From Vibrio sp. LaRot3 (GTDB lineage Bacteria; Pseudomonadota; Gammaproteobacteria; Enterobacterales; Vibrionaceae): a DNA stretch of 64,000 nt. Of this stretch, positions 28,289 through 37,931 are shown in pieces. Positions within the stretch are counted from its first letter, which is position 1, and each line of letters opens with the position of its first letter. A program made the translations under genes and the position numbers. The stretch covers positions 62,001-126,000 of the forward strand of contig NZ_JAPPTI010000006.1 in the NCBI RefSeq assembly GCF_027587025.1, given 5' to 3'. The notes beneath the pieces were generated by a model. That model saw only the letters and a program-made list of their open reading frames with translations, was not told where the DNA came from and searched no databases.

Positions 28289-29392
28289 TTGAAAAAAATA
28301 ATGATTGTAGTGCACTCAATAACATCTGGTGGAGCTGAAAGGGTATCGGCAAACTTAGCTAACTACCTAGACAAGTTAGGTGTGAAAGTCTTAATCGTCA
28401 ACTATTTAGACGATGAGGATTTCTATGAAGTAAACGAATCTATAGTTCGTATTCACATGCATAGTAGATATCATGGAATAGCAGGCAGCAACCTCAGGCG
28501 AGTTTTTGCAGTTCGGAAAATTATAAAAGAACAGGCTCCAGATGTAGTGTTGGGTATGACTACAACGTCTGCTGTTATTGTTGCTATGGCATCCTTAGGT
28601 TTGAAAGTGCGTGCATTTGGAGCGGAAAGGACTTTTCCTCCAAATAGTCCGGTCTCTTTACCTTGGAAAATGCTTAGGTTTATTTCATATCGTTTTCTTA
28701 CAGGGGTTATTGTGCAGACCAAGCGTGGAAAAGAGTGGTTGCAGAGTGAATTAGGGTTAAAGAATGTTAAAGTAGTTCCTAACCCCTTAAAGATGCCTTT
28801 AGATATAAGAAGTCCTAAGCTGGATCCTAAAGATACTCTTAGCGAAAACACAAAAGTCGTGTTGGGTGTTGGTAGATTATGTAACGATAAAGGATTTGAT
28901 CGTTTAATAGCAGCTTTGTATTTTTTGAACGAGTTAAATGATGATTGGGTTTTAGTTCTTTTGGGTGAGGGTGAAGATAGAGAGCTACTGACTCAATTGA
29001 GTAAAAAGTTAGGTATTGAAAACAGAGTTCTAATGCTAGGTAAGTCTGGTAATATTTCTGAGTGGTACTATCGAAGTAGCATATATGTCATGAGTTCGAG
29101 AAACGAAGGTTTCCCTAATTCACTGGTCGAAGCTTTAGGGCATGGTTTACCAGTCATTAGCTTTGATTGTCAGACTGGCCCCAAAGAAATAATTGAACAA
29201 CACGTAAATGGTATATTGGTTCCAAATGGAGATATAGATTTGTTATCAAAAAGTATATTTGAACTAATAAATTGTAAAAAAAGAAGAAAAGAGTTGTCTA
29301 ACCAAGCTATTATATCGAGCATTAAATATTCTGAAGATAAAGTGATGCAGAAATGGTTAGATTGTTTTCATGACTATGATAAAGGTTATTAA
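28289..29392 (+). CDS. Family 4 glycosyltransferase
   Basis: GT-B retaining enzyme, 367 residues. N-terminal IVVHSITSGGAERVSANLANYL is the GGAER acceptor loop of the PglH/WaaG-like group; VLGVGRLCNDKGFDRLI, LLGEGEDRE and SSRNEGFPNSLVEALGHGLPV (E-x7-E) form the donor site. The frame begins with TTG at 28289, preceded by GAAGG at a good distance; the ATG at 28301 would be too far from that site. One base separates it from the wzx stop. Donor and acceptor unknown. Confidence 0.85.
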   Translation: MKKIMIVVHSITSGGAERVSANLANYLDKLGVKVLIVNYLDDEDFYEVNESIVRIHMHSRYHGIAGSNLRRVFAVRKIIKEQAPDVVLGMTTTSAVIVAMASLGLKVRAFGAERTFPPNSPVSLPWKMLRFISYRFLTGVIVQTKRGKEWLQSELGLKNVKVVPNPLKMPLDIRSPKLDPKDTLSENTKVVLGVGRLCNDKGFDRLIAALYFLNELNDDWVLVLLGEGEDRELLTQLSKKLGIENRVLMLGKSGNISEWYYRSSIYVMSSRNEGFPNSLVEALGHGLPVISFDCQTGPKEIIEQHVNGILVPNGDIDLLSKSIFELINCKKRRKELSNQAIISSIKYSEDKVMQKWLDCFHDYDKGY

Positions 29393-29393
29393 T

Positions 29394-31079
29394 ATGGTGG
29401 CCAGAGCTAAAGTTGGTTTTTTAGTTGACGACCTTTCTGTTAGTGCATATACGCATGATTGGATCAAGTTTGTAGAAGAGAGGAATGAATTTGATTCACC
29501 AGTAATAATTACTGGTTATAGGCGAGAGGTAGGTAGCGTAGGCTTTGTCTCCAAATTAAAAAAAATTCTCAAAGGCAAGAATGTTATATCGTCTATAAAT
29601 ACGGTTCTGTACTATTTTCTTTATAAGTTAATTAGCGTTATAGAGTTTAAGAGAGCAAATTTTCAATACAGCAAGTATGGTCGAAGTGTATCTATTGATC
29701 GAAATAGATATGATTTAATAGAAGTTTGCGGAAAGTGGTCAAGCAGTGGTTTGGTTGTTAGATTTCAATCTGAAGATATTGAAAAGATAAGAGAATTGGA
29801 TTTAGATGTTATCGTTCGATGCGGAAGTGGAATTTTAAAGGGCGATATACTTAAAAGTTCTAAGTTTGGGGTGTTTTCTTTCCATCACGGTGATAATAGG
29901 GTTAATCGAGGAGGGCCTTCAGGGTTTTGGGAGGTTATTAACAGAGAGAGTAGTAGCGGTTTTACCTTGCAACAACTAACAGAAGAGTTAGATGGTGGTC
30001 GAGTTATAATGCGAGGGAATACAACAACAAAACCGTTTTGGTTTTTAAATAACGCACACTTGTTAGAAAAGTCACAGTACTTTATGAAGAAGGCTTTGCT
30101 AGATGTCTCGAACAGAACCCTAAAGTTTGAGAATGAAGTTTTCCTTTATGATAATGTTTTATATAAACATGGCTCTTTCAGTGTGTTATTAAAATATATG
30201 TTTGTTGTTTACTCTCCTTCTATATTTAATAGACTTAGACGTGTTTTCTCTGGCTATAAAGATTTAAAGTGGCATGTTGCTTTTAAAGAAGGTAATAACT
30301 TAAACGACTCTCTATTTCGTTATACTAGTGTTGATAATCCAACGGGACGTTTTTTGGCAGACCCATTTCTAGTTACGAACGGTAGTAAACATTATTGTTT
30401 CGTTGAAGACTACTTTTACAGTGAGCATAAAGGAAAAGTATCAGTTCTTGAGTTTGATAAAGGCAGTTACAAGTTTCTTGGCGTTATACTAGATGAGCCT
30501 TTCCATTTATCCTTTCCGTATGTTTTTGAAAGTGAGGGTGAGCACTATTTAGTTCCTGAGTCTAGCGAAAATCGCCAAATTCGTCTTTATAAAGCGATAG
30601 ATTTTCCTATGAAATGGAAACTAGAAGAGGTCATATTAAACGATGTAGCCGCTGTTGATACTTGTATTTTGAAAAAGGATGGAATGTGGTATATGTTAAC
30701 AAATATATGTTCATCTGATATTGGAGATGCGAGTGCAGAGTTACATGTGTATTATTCGAATGACTTGATTAATGGTAAATGGTTGCCAATTTCTTCGGGG
30801 AATCCTGTTGTTTTTGATTCGAGAAAGGCGAGAAATGCTGGGTTGTTTCAGCGCGAAGGTAAAATATATCGAGTAAATCAGGTTCAAGATATCGGGCATT
30901 ATGGGAAATCTTTTGCGATCAATGAAGTTGTCAACTTATCAAAAGATTCTTACGAGGAGAGAGAAGTAACTTCAGTTCAAGCTAAGTTCAAAGAAGATAT
31001 TGTTAGCACACATCATTTTCATTGTAGTGATTATTATAAAGTTCTGGACTATGCAACGCTTGAAAAAAACAGTAAATAG
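29394..31079 (+). CDS. Formyltransferase-like domain fused to a GH43/GlcN-inositol-PC-transferase-type propeller domain
   Basis: About 561 residues from the ATG at 29394, chosen because AAAGG at 29381-29385 is correctly spaced and the previous stop is one base away; earlier in-frame ATGs exist at 29370 and 29376. The N-terminal half resembles folate-dependent formyltransferases: VIVRCGSGIL, then FSFHHGDNRVNRGGP (about 161-175) and LTEELDGGRVI. Aligned with methionyl-tRNA formyltransferase (N-x-H and later D), the His and Asp are kept but Asn is Ser. The C-terminal half (about 310-550) shows FLADPFLV, FVEDYF, YVFESEGEHYLVPES and AVDTCILKKDGMWYMLTN, typical of five-bladed propellers seen with glucosamine inositolphosphorylceramide transferase-like proteins. 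A role in N-formylation or sugar transfer in the O-antigen is likely but unproven. Confidence 0.7.
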   Translation: MVARAKVGFLVDDLSVSAYTHDWIKFVEERNEFDSPVIITGYRREVGSVGFVSKLKKILKGKNVISSINTVLYYFLYKLISVIEFKRANFQYSKYGRSVSIDRNRYDLIEVCGKWSSSGLVVRFQSEDIEKIRELDLDVIVRCGSGILKGDILKSSKFGVFSFHHGDNRVNRGGPSGFWEVINRESSSGFTLQQLTEELDGGRVIMRGNTTTKPFWFLNNAHLLEKSQYFMKKALLDVSNRTLKFENEVFLYDNVLYKHGSFSVLLKYMFVVYSPSIFNRLRRVFSGYKDLKWHVAFKEGNNLNDSLFRYTSVDNPTGRFLADPFLVTNGSKHYCFVEDYFYSEHKGKVSVLEFDKGSYKFLGVILDEPFHLSFPYVFESEGEHYLVPESSENRQIRLYKAIDFPMKWKLEEVILNDVAAVDTCILKKDGMWYMLTNICSSDIGDASAELHVYYSNDLINGKWLPISSGNPVVFDSRKARNAGLFQREGKIYRVNQVQDIGHYGKSFAINEVVNLSKDSYEEREVTSVQAKFKEDIVSTHHFHCSDYYKVLDYATLEKNSK

Positions 31080-31089
31080 TTAGGTTAGG

Positions 31090-32241
31090 ATGACAGGCTA
31101 CATTGTAGATATTTTTGACGTTTTAAATTGGGATAGTAATCTACTTTACTGGAGAGTATTAGATATTCCCAATTTTTTTATTTTGATTGTGATTACATCT
31201 TTAATGTTTTGGAAGTATAGGAAAGTAGGTTTACTTGTTTTTTCTTTGCTTATTGTTCATTGTACTTTTCCTTTCTTTATTAATGGTGTCCTATTTTCTC
31301 CGGAATATATGAGCGATCAATTTTTATATTGGAAAAATGTTAACGAGATTCGTGGTTTAACCTTTAACTATGCAAACTCTTCTTATACAGTGTTATCTGC
31401 GTCTTATTTATTATCAATCCTTCCTTTACCGTTTTCTTTTACTATAAATAGTCTGGGTTTTTTTAATGTTTTACTATATTTGATTATATTGTATGCTCTA
31501 ACCAAAAAATCGTTTTTTAATAATAATTTATTGATTTTTTATCTCCTGTATCCGAGTTTAGCACTGTATACATCGCTCTCTTTGAGGGATGGTTTGATTC
31601 TGTTTTTTATGGTTTTCTCTTTGCTTTCGATGCTTGAGTCTAATTATTTTAGAGCTTTTGTTCTTTGTTCTTTTCTTATTTTATTGAAACCTCAGAATTT
31701 TGTAATGATGTCGTTTTTATTTTCTGTATATTATTTGTCTGTAGGTGGTAATAATGTTTTGAAAATTTTTATTCTGCTTGCTTTTTTTATGCTAGCACTA
31801 AAGTCAGGTTACTTTATAGATAAGATTAACTTTTATAGACAGACAATGTACGCGGAAGATGGTGGAGTCGGGTATTTACCAACAATTGATTCTTTGTTTG
31901 ATTTGATATTAATGTTGCCGCTTGGAGCTTTAAACTTTTTGCTTAAGCCTTTACCTAATGATATTGAATCTTTTTTTGAGTTTGTGCAATTTTTTGAGAA
32001 CTTGGTTATTACGATGTTCGCGGCTGGCTGTATAGTGAGAAGTTTTGTCATTAAAGTTCCTGTTTCTTTGATTCTTGCCTGGACTGCATATTTAGTTTTT
32101 TCTCTTGGTATCTATGATTTGGTTGTTTTCAATGAAGGGACTGCATCCCGGTATAAATTTCCGTTTCTGGTTACTTTTTTTATTGGTATTTATAGTGCTT
32201 CAATACATCAAAGGTATAAGATTCTTAAGGCCCCTTTATGA
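31090..32241 (+). CDS. wzy: Probable O-antigen polymerase (Wzy-like membrane protein)
   Basis: 383-residue, very hydrophobic protein with about ten membrane segments and a larger soluble part at about residues 240-300. Wzy proteins share little sequence, so the call rests on topology, the operon position between glycosyltransferases, the presence of wzx, and features such as YPSLALYTSLSLRDGLILFFMVF (the S-L-R-D segment is common in EpsG/Wzy-type proteins). It would join lipid-linked repeat units in the periplasm. Strongly AT-rich DNA. The stop overlaps the next start by 4 bases. Confidence 0.72.
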   Translation: MTGYIVDIFDVLNWDSNLLYWRVLDIPNFFILIVITSLMFWKYRKVGLLVFSLLIVHCTFPFFINGVLFSPEYMSDQFLYWKNVNEIRGLTFNYANSSYTVLSASYLLSILPLPFSFTINSLGFFNVLLYLIILYALTKKSFFNNNLLIFYLLYPSLALYTSLSLRDGLILFFMVFSLLSMLESNYFRAFVLCSFLILLKPQNFVMMSFLFSVYYLSVGGNNVLKIFILLAFFMLALKSGYFIDKINFYRQTMYAEDGGVGYLPTIDSLFDLILMLPLGALNFLLKPLPNDIESFFEFVQFFENLVITMFAAGCIVRSFVIKVPVSLILAWTAYLVFSLGIYDLVVFNEGTASRYKFPFLVTFFIGIYSASIHQRYKILKAPL

Positions 32242-33341
32242 ATAAATATTTGATTGTTCTTCCCTCTGATCTCATGGGTGGGGCTGAGGCTAATTTGCTT
32301 AAAATAGCTAGATTTTTAAGTATGCGTAATAAGGCTGTTAAAATTGTATTTCTGTCTCGTAGAGCAAAGGGTGCGTCTATATGGAATGAGTTAAAGGGGG
32401 TGGATTTGGTCTATATGAATGCACGTAGGGAGAGTGTTGGTGCTTTAATGTTCTTCTTATATTTGTTTCCTAATTATCATTGCAGCACTGTAATTTGTAG
32501 CCATACGCATACCAATGCATATGTGTCTCTATTGTCTAGAATAAAAATTTTGAATGCAAAGCAGATAGTTTTGAGGGAGTCCACTAATGTGTTTTCATGG
32601 TTTTCTGGGTGGAAGTTGAAGCTAATTAAAGCTCTTTATTGTTTTTATCATCCGAAATCACACGTGATTTGCCAAACCGAAAGAATGAAATCCGAGTTGC
32701 TATTTAACTTACCTAAATTTCTTCATCATGATCTTTCGGTTGTCAGTAACCCTGTTGATATGAACGATGTTATTGAGAAATCTTCCATGAAATCAGACCT
32801 GATAGAAGAAAAGGTTCCTGTTTTCGATGCTTCTTATAAGGTGATTGTTACTGTTGCTAGGCTCGTAGAAGAAAAGGCTATCGACGTATTGATAGATAGC
32901 TTCAGTAGACTAGACGATGACTTTGCCCTGGTAGTGCTGGGCGATGGACCCCAAAAGAAGGCTTTATTAGATTTTGCGCAGAAGTTAGGTTGCGCTGAGA
33001 GAGTGTTTTTTTTAGGGTACATAAGTAACCCTTACCCTTTTGTTAAACGTGCAGACTTGTCCGTAGTTTCGTCTAGGCTAGAAGGGTTTCCTAATACTTT
33101 GTTAGAAAAGATGTGTTTATCTCGCAGAGTTGTCAGCACATTATGTGCGGATGGTGTAGAGACCATACCCGGTATAAGGGTATGTAATCCTGATGATGTT
33201 GTTGGTTTAGAGAAAGCTATCAAAGATTCATTTGAAGAACCGTTGCTCGAGTCTCATCAAAGGCAAAAAGCAATGCTATCCTACGTTCAGGGTAGAACGG
33301 TTGATAAATTTGTAAATAATATATTAAAAGAACATTTCTGA
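32238..33341 (+). CDS. Family 4 glycosyltransferase
   Basis: GT-B retaining enzyme of 367 residues. N-terminal LIVLPSDLMGGAEANLLKIA provides the GGAE loop; ICQTERMKSEL and VVSNPVDM mark the interdomain region; VTVARLVEEKAIDVLI, VLGDGPQKKAL and SSRLEGFPNTLLEKM (E-x7-E) form the donor site. It overlaps the wzy stop (ATGA) and is followed after 6 bases by the amidotransferase gene. The sugar is unknown. Confidence 0.86.
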   Translation: MNKYLIVLPSDLMGGAEANLLKIARFLSMRNKAVKIVFLSRRAKGASIWNELKGVDLVYMNARRESVGALMFFLYLFPNYHCSTVICSHTHTNAYVSLLSRIKILNAKQIVLRESTNVFSWFSGWKLKLIKALYCFYHPKSHVICQTERMKSELLFNLPKFLHHDLSVVSNPVDMNDVIEKSSMKSDLIEEKVPVFDASYKVIVTVARLVEEKAIDVLIDSFSRLDDDFALVVLGDGPQKKALLDFAQKLGCAERVFFLGYISNPYPFVKRADLSVVSSRLEGFPNTLLEKMCLSRRVVSTLCADGVETIPGIRVCNPDDVVGLEKAIKDSFEEPLLESHQRQKAMLSYVQGRTVDKFVNNILKEHF

Positions 33342-33347
33342 GGTTAT

Positions 33348-35270
33348 ATGTGTGGATTTGCCGGATTTAAATATCCTTTCAATACTCCTGAAAGCGCGGA
33401 AGCTATACTGCAGCAGATGTCAGACGCAATCGTTTTAAGAGGCCCTGATGCGAACGGGATTTGGGTTAGTCAGCAAGAGGGTGTTGGCCTTTGCCATCAG
33501 AGGCTTTCAATAGTTGATTTATCTTCCGCTGGTGCACAGCCGATGTCGTCATCTTGTGGCAACTATACTTTAGTATTTAATGGAGAAATATATAACCATT
33601 TGGACGTTCGCAAGGAGTTAAATGAACTTTCGGATGTACCTTACTGTTGGAATGGCGAATCAGATACAGAGACACTTCTGGTTGCGATTGTTAATTGGGG
33701 ACTTAAAGAAACCCTAGAAAAATGTATCGGAATGTTTGCTTTGGCTCTATGGGACTCTAGTGAAAGCAAGCTGTATTTAGCTCGTGATAGATTTGGTGAA
33801 AAACCGCTTTATTATTCAGAGGGTAAAGATTTCTTTATATTTGGGTCAGAGTTAAAGTCATTTCGTGCACATAAAGATTTTAGTTGCGAGATATCAAGAA
33901 ATTCTTTATCACTTTTGATGAGGCATAACTATATCCCGACACCGTACTCGATCTATGAAGGCGTGATGAAGCTTTCTCCAGGATGTATTTTGACTTATGG
34001 TGTGTCTGGAATATCAATAGAAAAATACTGGTCACCTTATAACGCTTTTGATGAACAGAAAGAATCTGAGGAGTTTAAGGTATCGGAATTAGAATGTCTG
34101 CTTAAAGATGCTATATCAAAACAAATGCTTGCAGATGTTCCCTTAGGGGCGTTTTTATCTGGTGGGATTGACTCTTCGCTAATAGTATCTTTAATGCAAA
34201 GTATTAGTGATAAGCCAGTAAAAACATTTTCTATTGGCTTCAATGAAAAGGAGTTTAACGAGGCTCACTTTGCCAAAGAGGTAGCAGAGCATTTAGGCAC
34301 CGATCATACTGAGTTTTATGTCTCAGCTGAAGATGCTCTAGAAGTAGTACATCTACTTCCTGATATTTATGATGAGCCATTTGCAGATTCTTCTCAAATC
34401 CCAACTTTTTTAGTTTCAAAGTTGGCTAAAGGACATGTAACGGTTGCTTTATCCGGGGATGCTGGAGATGAATTATTTTGTGGATATAATAGGTATTTGT
34501 TTACAGAACAGCTTTGGAAAAAACTTTCTTGTATTCCTTTAAGTTTGCGTAAAACTCTAGCAAGATTAATATCTTTTGTCCCTGTGACAGCGTGGGATTC
34601 TCTAGGTTCCTTCTTACCCTCTAAATATAAAGGCTTTAGTCTAGGGGATAGATTATATAAAGCTGCAAAAGTACTAGAGTGCAGTGATATTGAAGCATTA
34701 TATTTGTCTCTAGTTTCTCATTGGCAAGACCCTGAATCCCTTGTTTTAGGTGCGAAAGAGCCTAAGACGATTGTTTCAGATAGAGACAAGCACCCTACGC
34801 TTGATGACCCTATTTTAAAAATGATGGCACTAGATACAATGTCATACATGATGGATGATATTTTAGTGAAGGTAGATCGGGCTGCGATGTCCAATTCTTT
34901 AGAGGTCAGAGTTCCTTTTCTTGATCACCGAATTTTTGAAATGGCATGGTCTATTCCCAAAAGGCTCAAGTTAAGTGGTACAACAACCAAGTACTGCCTG
35001 AGAGAGATCCTTTATAAGTATGTTCCTCAAAACCTTATTGAACGACCTAAAACTGGTTTTGGAGTACCTTTAGCTGAATGGTTAAGGGGGCCTTTGAAGG
35101 CATGGGCAGAGGACCTGTTGAGTGAGGAACGTCTAACAGAAGAGGGCTTTTTCGATGTTTCAACAGTTAGAACTTATTGGAAAGAGCACTTATCAGGAAA
35201 GAGAAACTGGCAATATTTATTGTGGGATATTTTAATGTTTCAACTTTGGTATGAGCGTCATCATAAGTGA
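33348..35270 (+). CDS. asnB: Glutamine-hydrolysing asparagine synthase-type amidotransferase
   Basis: 640-residue AsnB-family protein. MCGFAGF gives the class II glutaminase with the N-terminal nucleophile Cys2 exposed after Met removal; [13 protein letters not shown] and [12 protein letters not shown] complete that domain. The synthase domain has the ATP pyrophosphatase loop [10 protein letters not shown] at about residues 268-277, and [18 protein letters not shown]. Members in O-antigen operons (WbpS, WbtH) amidate hexuronic acids, for example GalNAcA to GalNAcAN. The dehydrogenase/epimerase pair needed for that acid lies in the adjacent core operon. True asparagine synthesis is less likely in this context. 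Confidence 0.88.
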   Translation: MCGFAGFKYPFNTPESAEAILQQMSDAIVLRGPDANGIWVSQQEGVGLCHQRLSIVDLSSAGAQPMSSSCGNYTLVFNGEIYNHLDVRKELNELSDVPYCWNGESDTETLLVAIVNWGLKETLEKCIGMFALALWDSSESKLYLARDRFGEKPLYYSEGKDFFIFGSELKSFRAHKDFSCEISRNSLSLLMRHNYIPTPYSIYEGVMKLSPGCILTYGVSGISIEKYWSPYNAFDEQKESEEFKVSELECLLKDAISKQMLADVPLGAFLSGGIDSSLIVSLMQSISDKPVKTFSIGFNEKEFNEAHFAKEVAEHLGTDHTEFYVSAEDALEVVHLLPDIYDEPFADSSQIPTFLVSKLAKGHVTVALSGDAGDELFCGYNRYLFTEQLWKKLSCIPLSLRKTLARLISFVPVTAWDSLGSFLPSKYKGFSLGDRLYKAAKVLECSDIEALYLSLVSHWQDPESLVLGAKEPKTIVSDRDKHPTLDDPILKMMALDTMSYMMDDILVKVDRAAMSNSLEVRVPFLDHRIFEMAWSIPKRLKLSGTTTKYCLREILYKYVPQNLIERPKTGFGVPLAEWLRGPLKAWAEDLLSEERLTEEGFFDVSTVRTYWKEHLSGKRNWQYLLWDILMFQLWYERHHK

Positions 35271-36394
35271 AAACGAAGTTATTATTTATTGTCAACGTTG
35301 ATTGGTTTTTCCTGTCTCATCGTTTACCCATTGCGTTGGAAGCCCAACGCAATGGGTTTGATGTACACCTAATATGCAAAGTTACAGATAAGCGAGCTTT
35401 GATAGAGTCAAAAGGTATCACGCTTCATGATTTAGATATAAAGCGTAGTGGAACTAATCCCTTAGTAGAGCTACGGACTTTAACTCGTTTGTTTTTCATT
35501 TGTAAGATGATTCGGCCGAATATTATTCATTCAATTACAATTAAACCTGTAATCTATGGGAATCTTGTATCTAGAATACTTCGTATTCCTAGAGTTTCAT
35601 CGATTTCAGGGTTAGGTTATGTTTATATTTCTCAAGGATGGAAAGCTAGGATGCTTGCATCCCTTGTCAGTTGGGTCTATAAATTCGCTTTAGGCAACTG
35701 TGAAAAAGTCATTTTCCAAAATAGTTCGGATGTCGAAGATTTGAGGCGGATTTCTGCAGTCAAAGATTCTCAAGTAGTGTTAATTCGTGGCTCTGGAATT
35801 TGTCTCGATGACTATGTTCCGTGCGATGAACCTGAGGGACCTCCCGTAGTAATGTTCATGTCTAGGTTATTACTCGATAAAGGTATTAGAGAGTTTGTTG
35901 AAGCTGCTCGCTTGGTAAAAATGAAGGAGCGTGCTAGGTTTGTGCTAGTGGGTAATGTTGACCCAGATAACCCTAACTCAGTTACAGAGCCAGAACTAAA
36001 TTCTTGGATAAATGAGGGAGTAGTAGAATACTGGGGTTTCTCTTCTAATCCATCCGAAACTATTTCAAAGTCTAATATCATCGTTTTACCATCATATCGA
36101 GAAGGTTTACCTAAAGTTTTAATAGAAGCGGCAGCATGTGCTAGGGCTGTAATTACAACGGATGTGCCAGGTTGTAGAGATGCGATCGAGCCTTCAGTCA
36201 CGGGTAGTTTAGTTCCCGTAAAAAAGGTTCGTCCACTTGTGGATGCAATGATGTTGATGCTCAAAAACTCTGACCAAAGGAAAGATATGGCTAGAGAAGG
36301 CAGGAAGTTAGCAGAATCAAGTTTTGATATTAGTGATGTAGTTAATACCCATATAAATATTTATCTAAACGTTATGTCGAGAGGTAAACATTGA
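35267..36394 (+). CDS. Family 4 glycosyltransferase (PglA/WbpT-like group)
   Basis: 375-residue GT-B enzyme. [20 protein letters not shown] is the N-terminal strand-loop typical of enzymes that add HexNAc or HexNAcA to the first lipid-linked sugar; [49 protein letters not shown] and [15 protein letters not shown] (E-x7-E) support the fold. Starts with GTG overlapping the amidotransferase stop (GTGA). Followed by the reductase/epimerase gene with another 4-base overlap. It may be the second-sugar transferase of the repeat. Confidence 0.86.
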   Translation: MKTKLLFIVNVDWFFLSHRLPIALEAQRNGFDVHLICKVTDKRALIESKGITLHDLDIKRSGTNPLVELRTLTRLFFICKMIRPNIIHSITIKPVIYGNLVSRILRIPRVSSISGLGYVYISQGWKARMLASLVSWVYKFALGNCEKVIFQNSSDVEDLRRISAVKDSQVVLIRGSGICLDDYVPCDEPEGPPVVMFMSRLLLDKGIREFVEAARLVKMKERARFVLVGNVDPDNPNSVTEPELNSWINEGVVEYWGFSSNPSETISKSNIIVLPSYREGLPKVLIEAAACARAVITTDVPGCRDAIEPSVTGSLVPVKKVRPLVDAMMLMLKNSDQRKDMAREGRKLAESSFDISDVVNTHINIYLNVMSRGKH

Positions 36395-37365
36395 AAGTAC
36401 TTTTGACAGGAGCTACTGGTTTTGTTGGCTCTCATTTAATGCGTTTTTTGGAGAAACAAAGCTACACAGTTTCGACATTAGGGCGAACTTTAGTTGCCGA
36501 GAGTGCTTTTCATTATAATGTGAGTTCAATTAATGGCAAAGAGTCATATATAGAGGCGTTATTGGAACAAGAAGTTGTTGTTCACTGTGCTGCCCGTGCA
36601 CATGTCATGAAAGATAACAGTTTAGACCCAAAGAATGAGTATAGAGAAACAAATGTTTTAGGAACCTTAAATTTAGCTAGACAGGCCGCGCAGTGTGGTG
36701 TTCGAAGGTTTGTTTTTGTTAGCTCTATCAAAGTTAATGGAGAAAATACTAAGAATGGAAATCCTTTTACTTGTAAGAGCCCTTTGAACCCGAACGACGC
36801 TTATTCTGAGTCAAAAGCGGAAGCAGAGGGAAAGTTATTAGAGTTAGCTGCGGAGACGGGTTTAGAGGTTGTTATTATTAGGCCTACATTAGTTTATGGG
36901 CCTGGTGCTAAAGCAAACTTTGCTTCGTTAATGAATTTAGTATCCAAAGGGATTCCTTTGCCGTTTGGTTGTATTAAAGATAATCGAAGAAGCTTAGTGT
37001 CTATAACTAATTTAGTTAATTTGATTATTACTTGCATTGAGCACCCTAAAGCGACCAATCAAGTGTTTCTTGTTTCTGATGATTATGATTTATCAACGTA
37101 TGAAATTATTCGACAAATGAGTGCGGCGTTGGGTAAACCAAATTGGCAATTATCGGTGCCAGTTTGGTGTTATCAGTTCCTTGGAAAAATATTCGGCAAG
37201 TCGGATCTTGTAAATCGTTTAGTTGGTTCACTTCAAGTCGATATTTCCCATACAAAAGAGACGCTTGGTTGGTCTCCATCTCAATCTATAGAAGATGGAT
37301 TTAAAGAAACTGCCCAAGCATTCTTACAACCAACAAATTGTGGTAAAAATGATCCGTTTAATTGA
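36391..37365 (+). CDS. NAD-dependent sugar epimerase/reductase, WbpV/WreQ-like
   Basis: SDR protein of 324 residues with LLTGATGFVGSHLMRFL at the N-terminus, FVFVSSIKVNGENT (catalytic Ser region) and YSESKAEAE (Tyr/Lys pair), then RPTLVYGPGAKANF. The pairing with a WbpM-type dehydratase and a small sugar-phosphate transferase is the arrangement in which WbpV or WreQ reduces the 4-keto-6-deoxy intermediate to UDP-QuiNAc (or an FucNAc isomer). Start is TTG, overlapping the upstream stop (TTGA) with GAGAGG upstream. It overlaps the next gene by 17 bases. A 4-epimerase role cannot be excluded. Confidence 0.83.
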   Translation: MKVLLTGATGFVGSHLMRFLEKQSYTVSTLGRTLVAESAFHYNVSSINGKESYIEALLEQEVVVHCAARAHVMKDNSLDPKNEYRETNVLGTLNLARQAAQCGVRRFVFVSSIKVNGENTKNGNPFTCKSPLNPNDAYSESKAEAEGKLLELAAETGLEVVIIRPTLVYGPGAKANFASLMNLVSKGIPLPFGCIKDNRRSLVSITNLVNLIITCIEHPKATNQVFLVSDDYDLSTYEIIRQMSAALGKPNWQLSVPVWCYQFLGKIFGKSDLVNRLVGSLQVDISHTKETLGWSPSQSIEDGFKETAQAFLQPTNCGKNDPFN

Positions 37366-37897
37366 TTTCCTTGCAGCCTTTGTTGGTTTGCTTTTTTTAT
37401 GGCCAGTATTACTCTTCGTTACCGTCATCGGTTTGTTTGATACAGGCTCGCCGATTTTTGTTCAGGAACGAGTAGGGCGCAATAAAAAGCCATTCAAACT
37501 AATTAAGTTTAGGACTATGTCGTTGGAAACTAAATCAGTTGCGAGCCATCTAGCCAGCAATACATCTATTACTAAATTAGGCTCTTTTTTACGTAAAACA
37601 AAGATTGATGAATTACCGCAGCTAATTAATGTTTTGAAAGGGGAAATGAGCCTCGTCGGGCCTCGTCCAAATTTGTTCAATCAAGAAGAGTTGATTGCAG
37701 CTCGTCAAGCGCAGGGTATATATGACGTTTTACCAGGTATCACAGGACTCGCTCAAGTTCAAAATATAGATATGTCTACTCCTGATTTGTTGGCTCAAAC
37801 TGACAAACAAATGATTGATTCTTTGACAATAGAAAACTACTTTAAATATATTGTTATGACCGTTACAGGCAGTGGTTCCGGTGATGCAGTGAAGTAG
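37349..37897 (+). CDS. Monotopic phosphoglycosyl transferase (initiating sugar transferase)
   Basis: Small bacterial-sugar-transferase (PglC/WbaP catalytic domain) of 182 residues from the ATG at 37349, which puts the re-entrant membrane helix [21 protein letters not shown] at the N-terminus as in PglC. Shows [50 protein letters not shown] (catalytic Asp-Glu pair) and PGITGLAQV. It transfers a sugar 1-phosphate to undecaprenyl phosphate, starting O-unit assembly. With the adjacent reductase and dehydratase the first sugar may be QuiNAc. Composition is less AT-rich than the upstream genes. Confidence 0.92.
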   Translation: MIRLIDFLAAFVGLLFLWPVLLFVTVIGLFDTGSPIFVQERVGRNKKPFKLIKFRTMSLETKSVASHLASNTSITKLGSFLRKTKIDELPQLINVLKGEMSLVGPRPNLFNQEELIAARQAQGIYDVLPGITGLAQVQNIDMSTPDLLAQTDKQMIDSLTIENYFKYIVMTVTGSGSGDAVK

Positions 37898-37931
37898 TTT
37901 TTACTTATTCAAAAAATTATGATGATCTTTT

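Noticed and set aside
29531..29540. AGGTAGCGTA, similar to the core of an ops element
   Set aside because: It is inside a coding region in the middle of the O-antigen operon, whereas ops sites act in the leader near the promoter; the first bases of the element do not match.
33348..35270. AsnB-type protein as the cell's general asparagine synthetase
   Set aside because: The operon context among glycosyltransferases and the neighbouring uronic-acid genes favour sugar-acid amidation, although the family fold alone would allow either.
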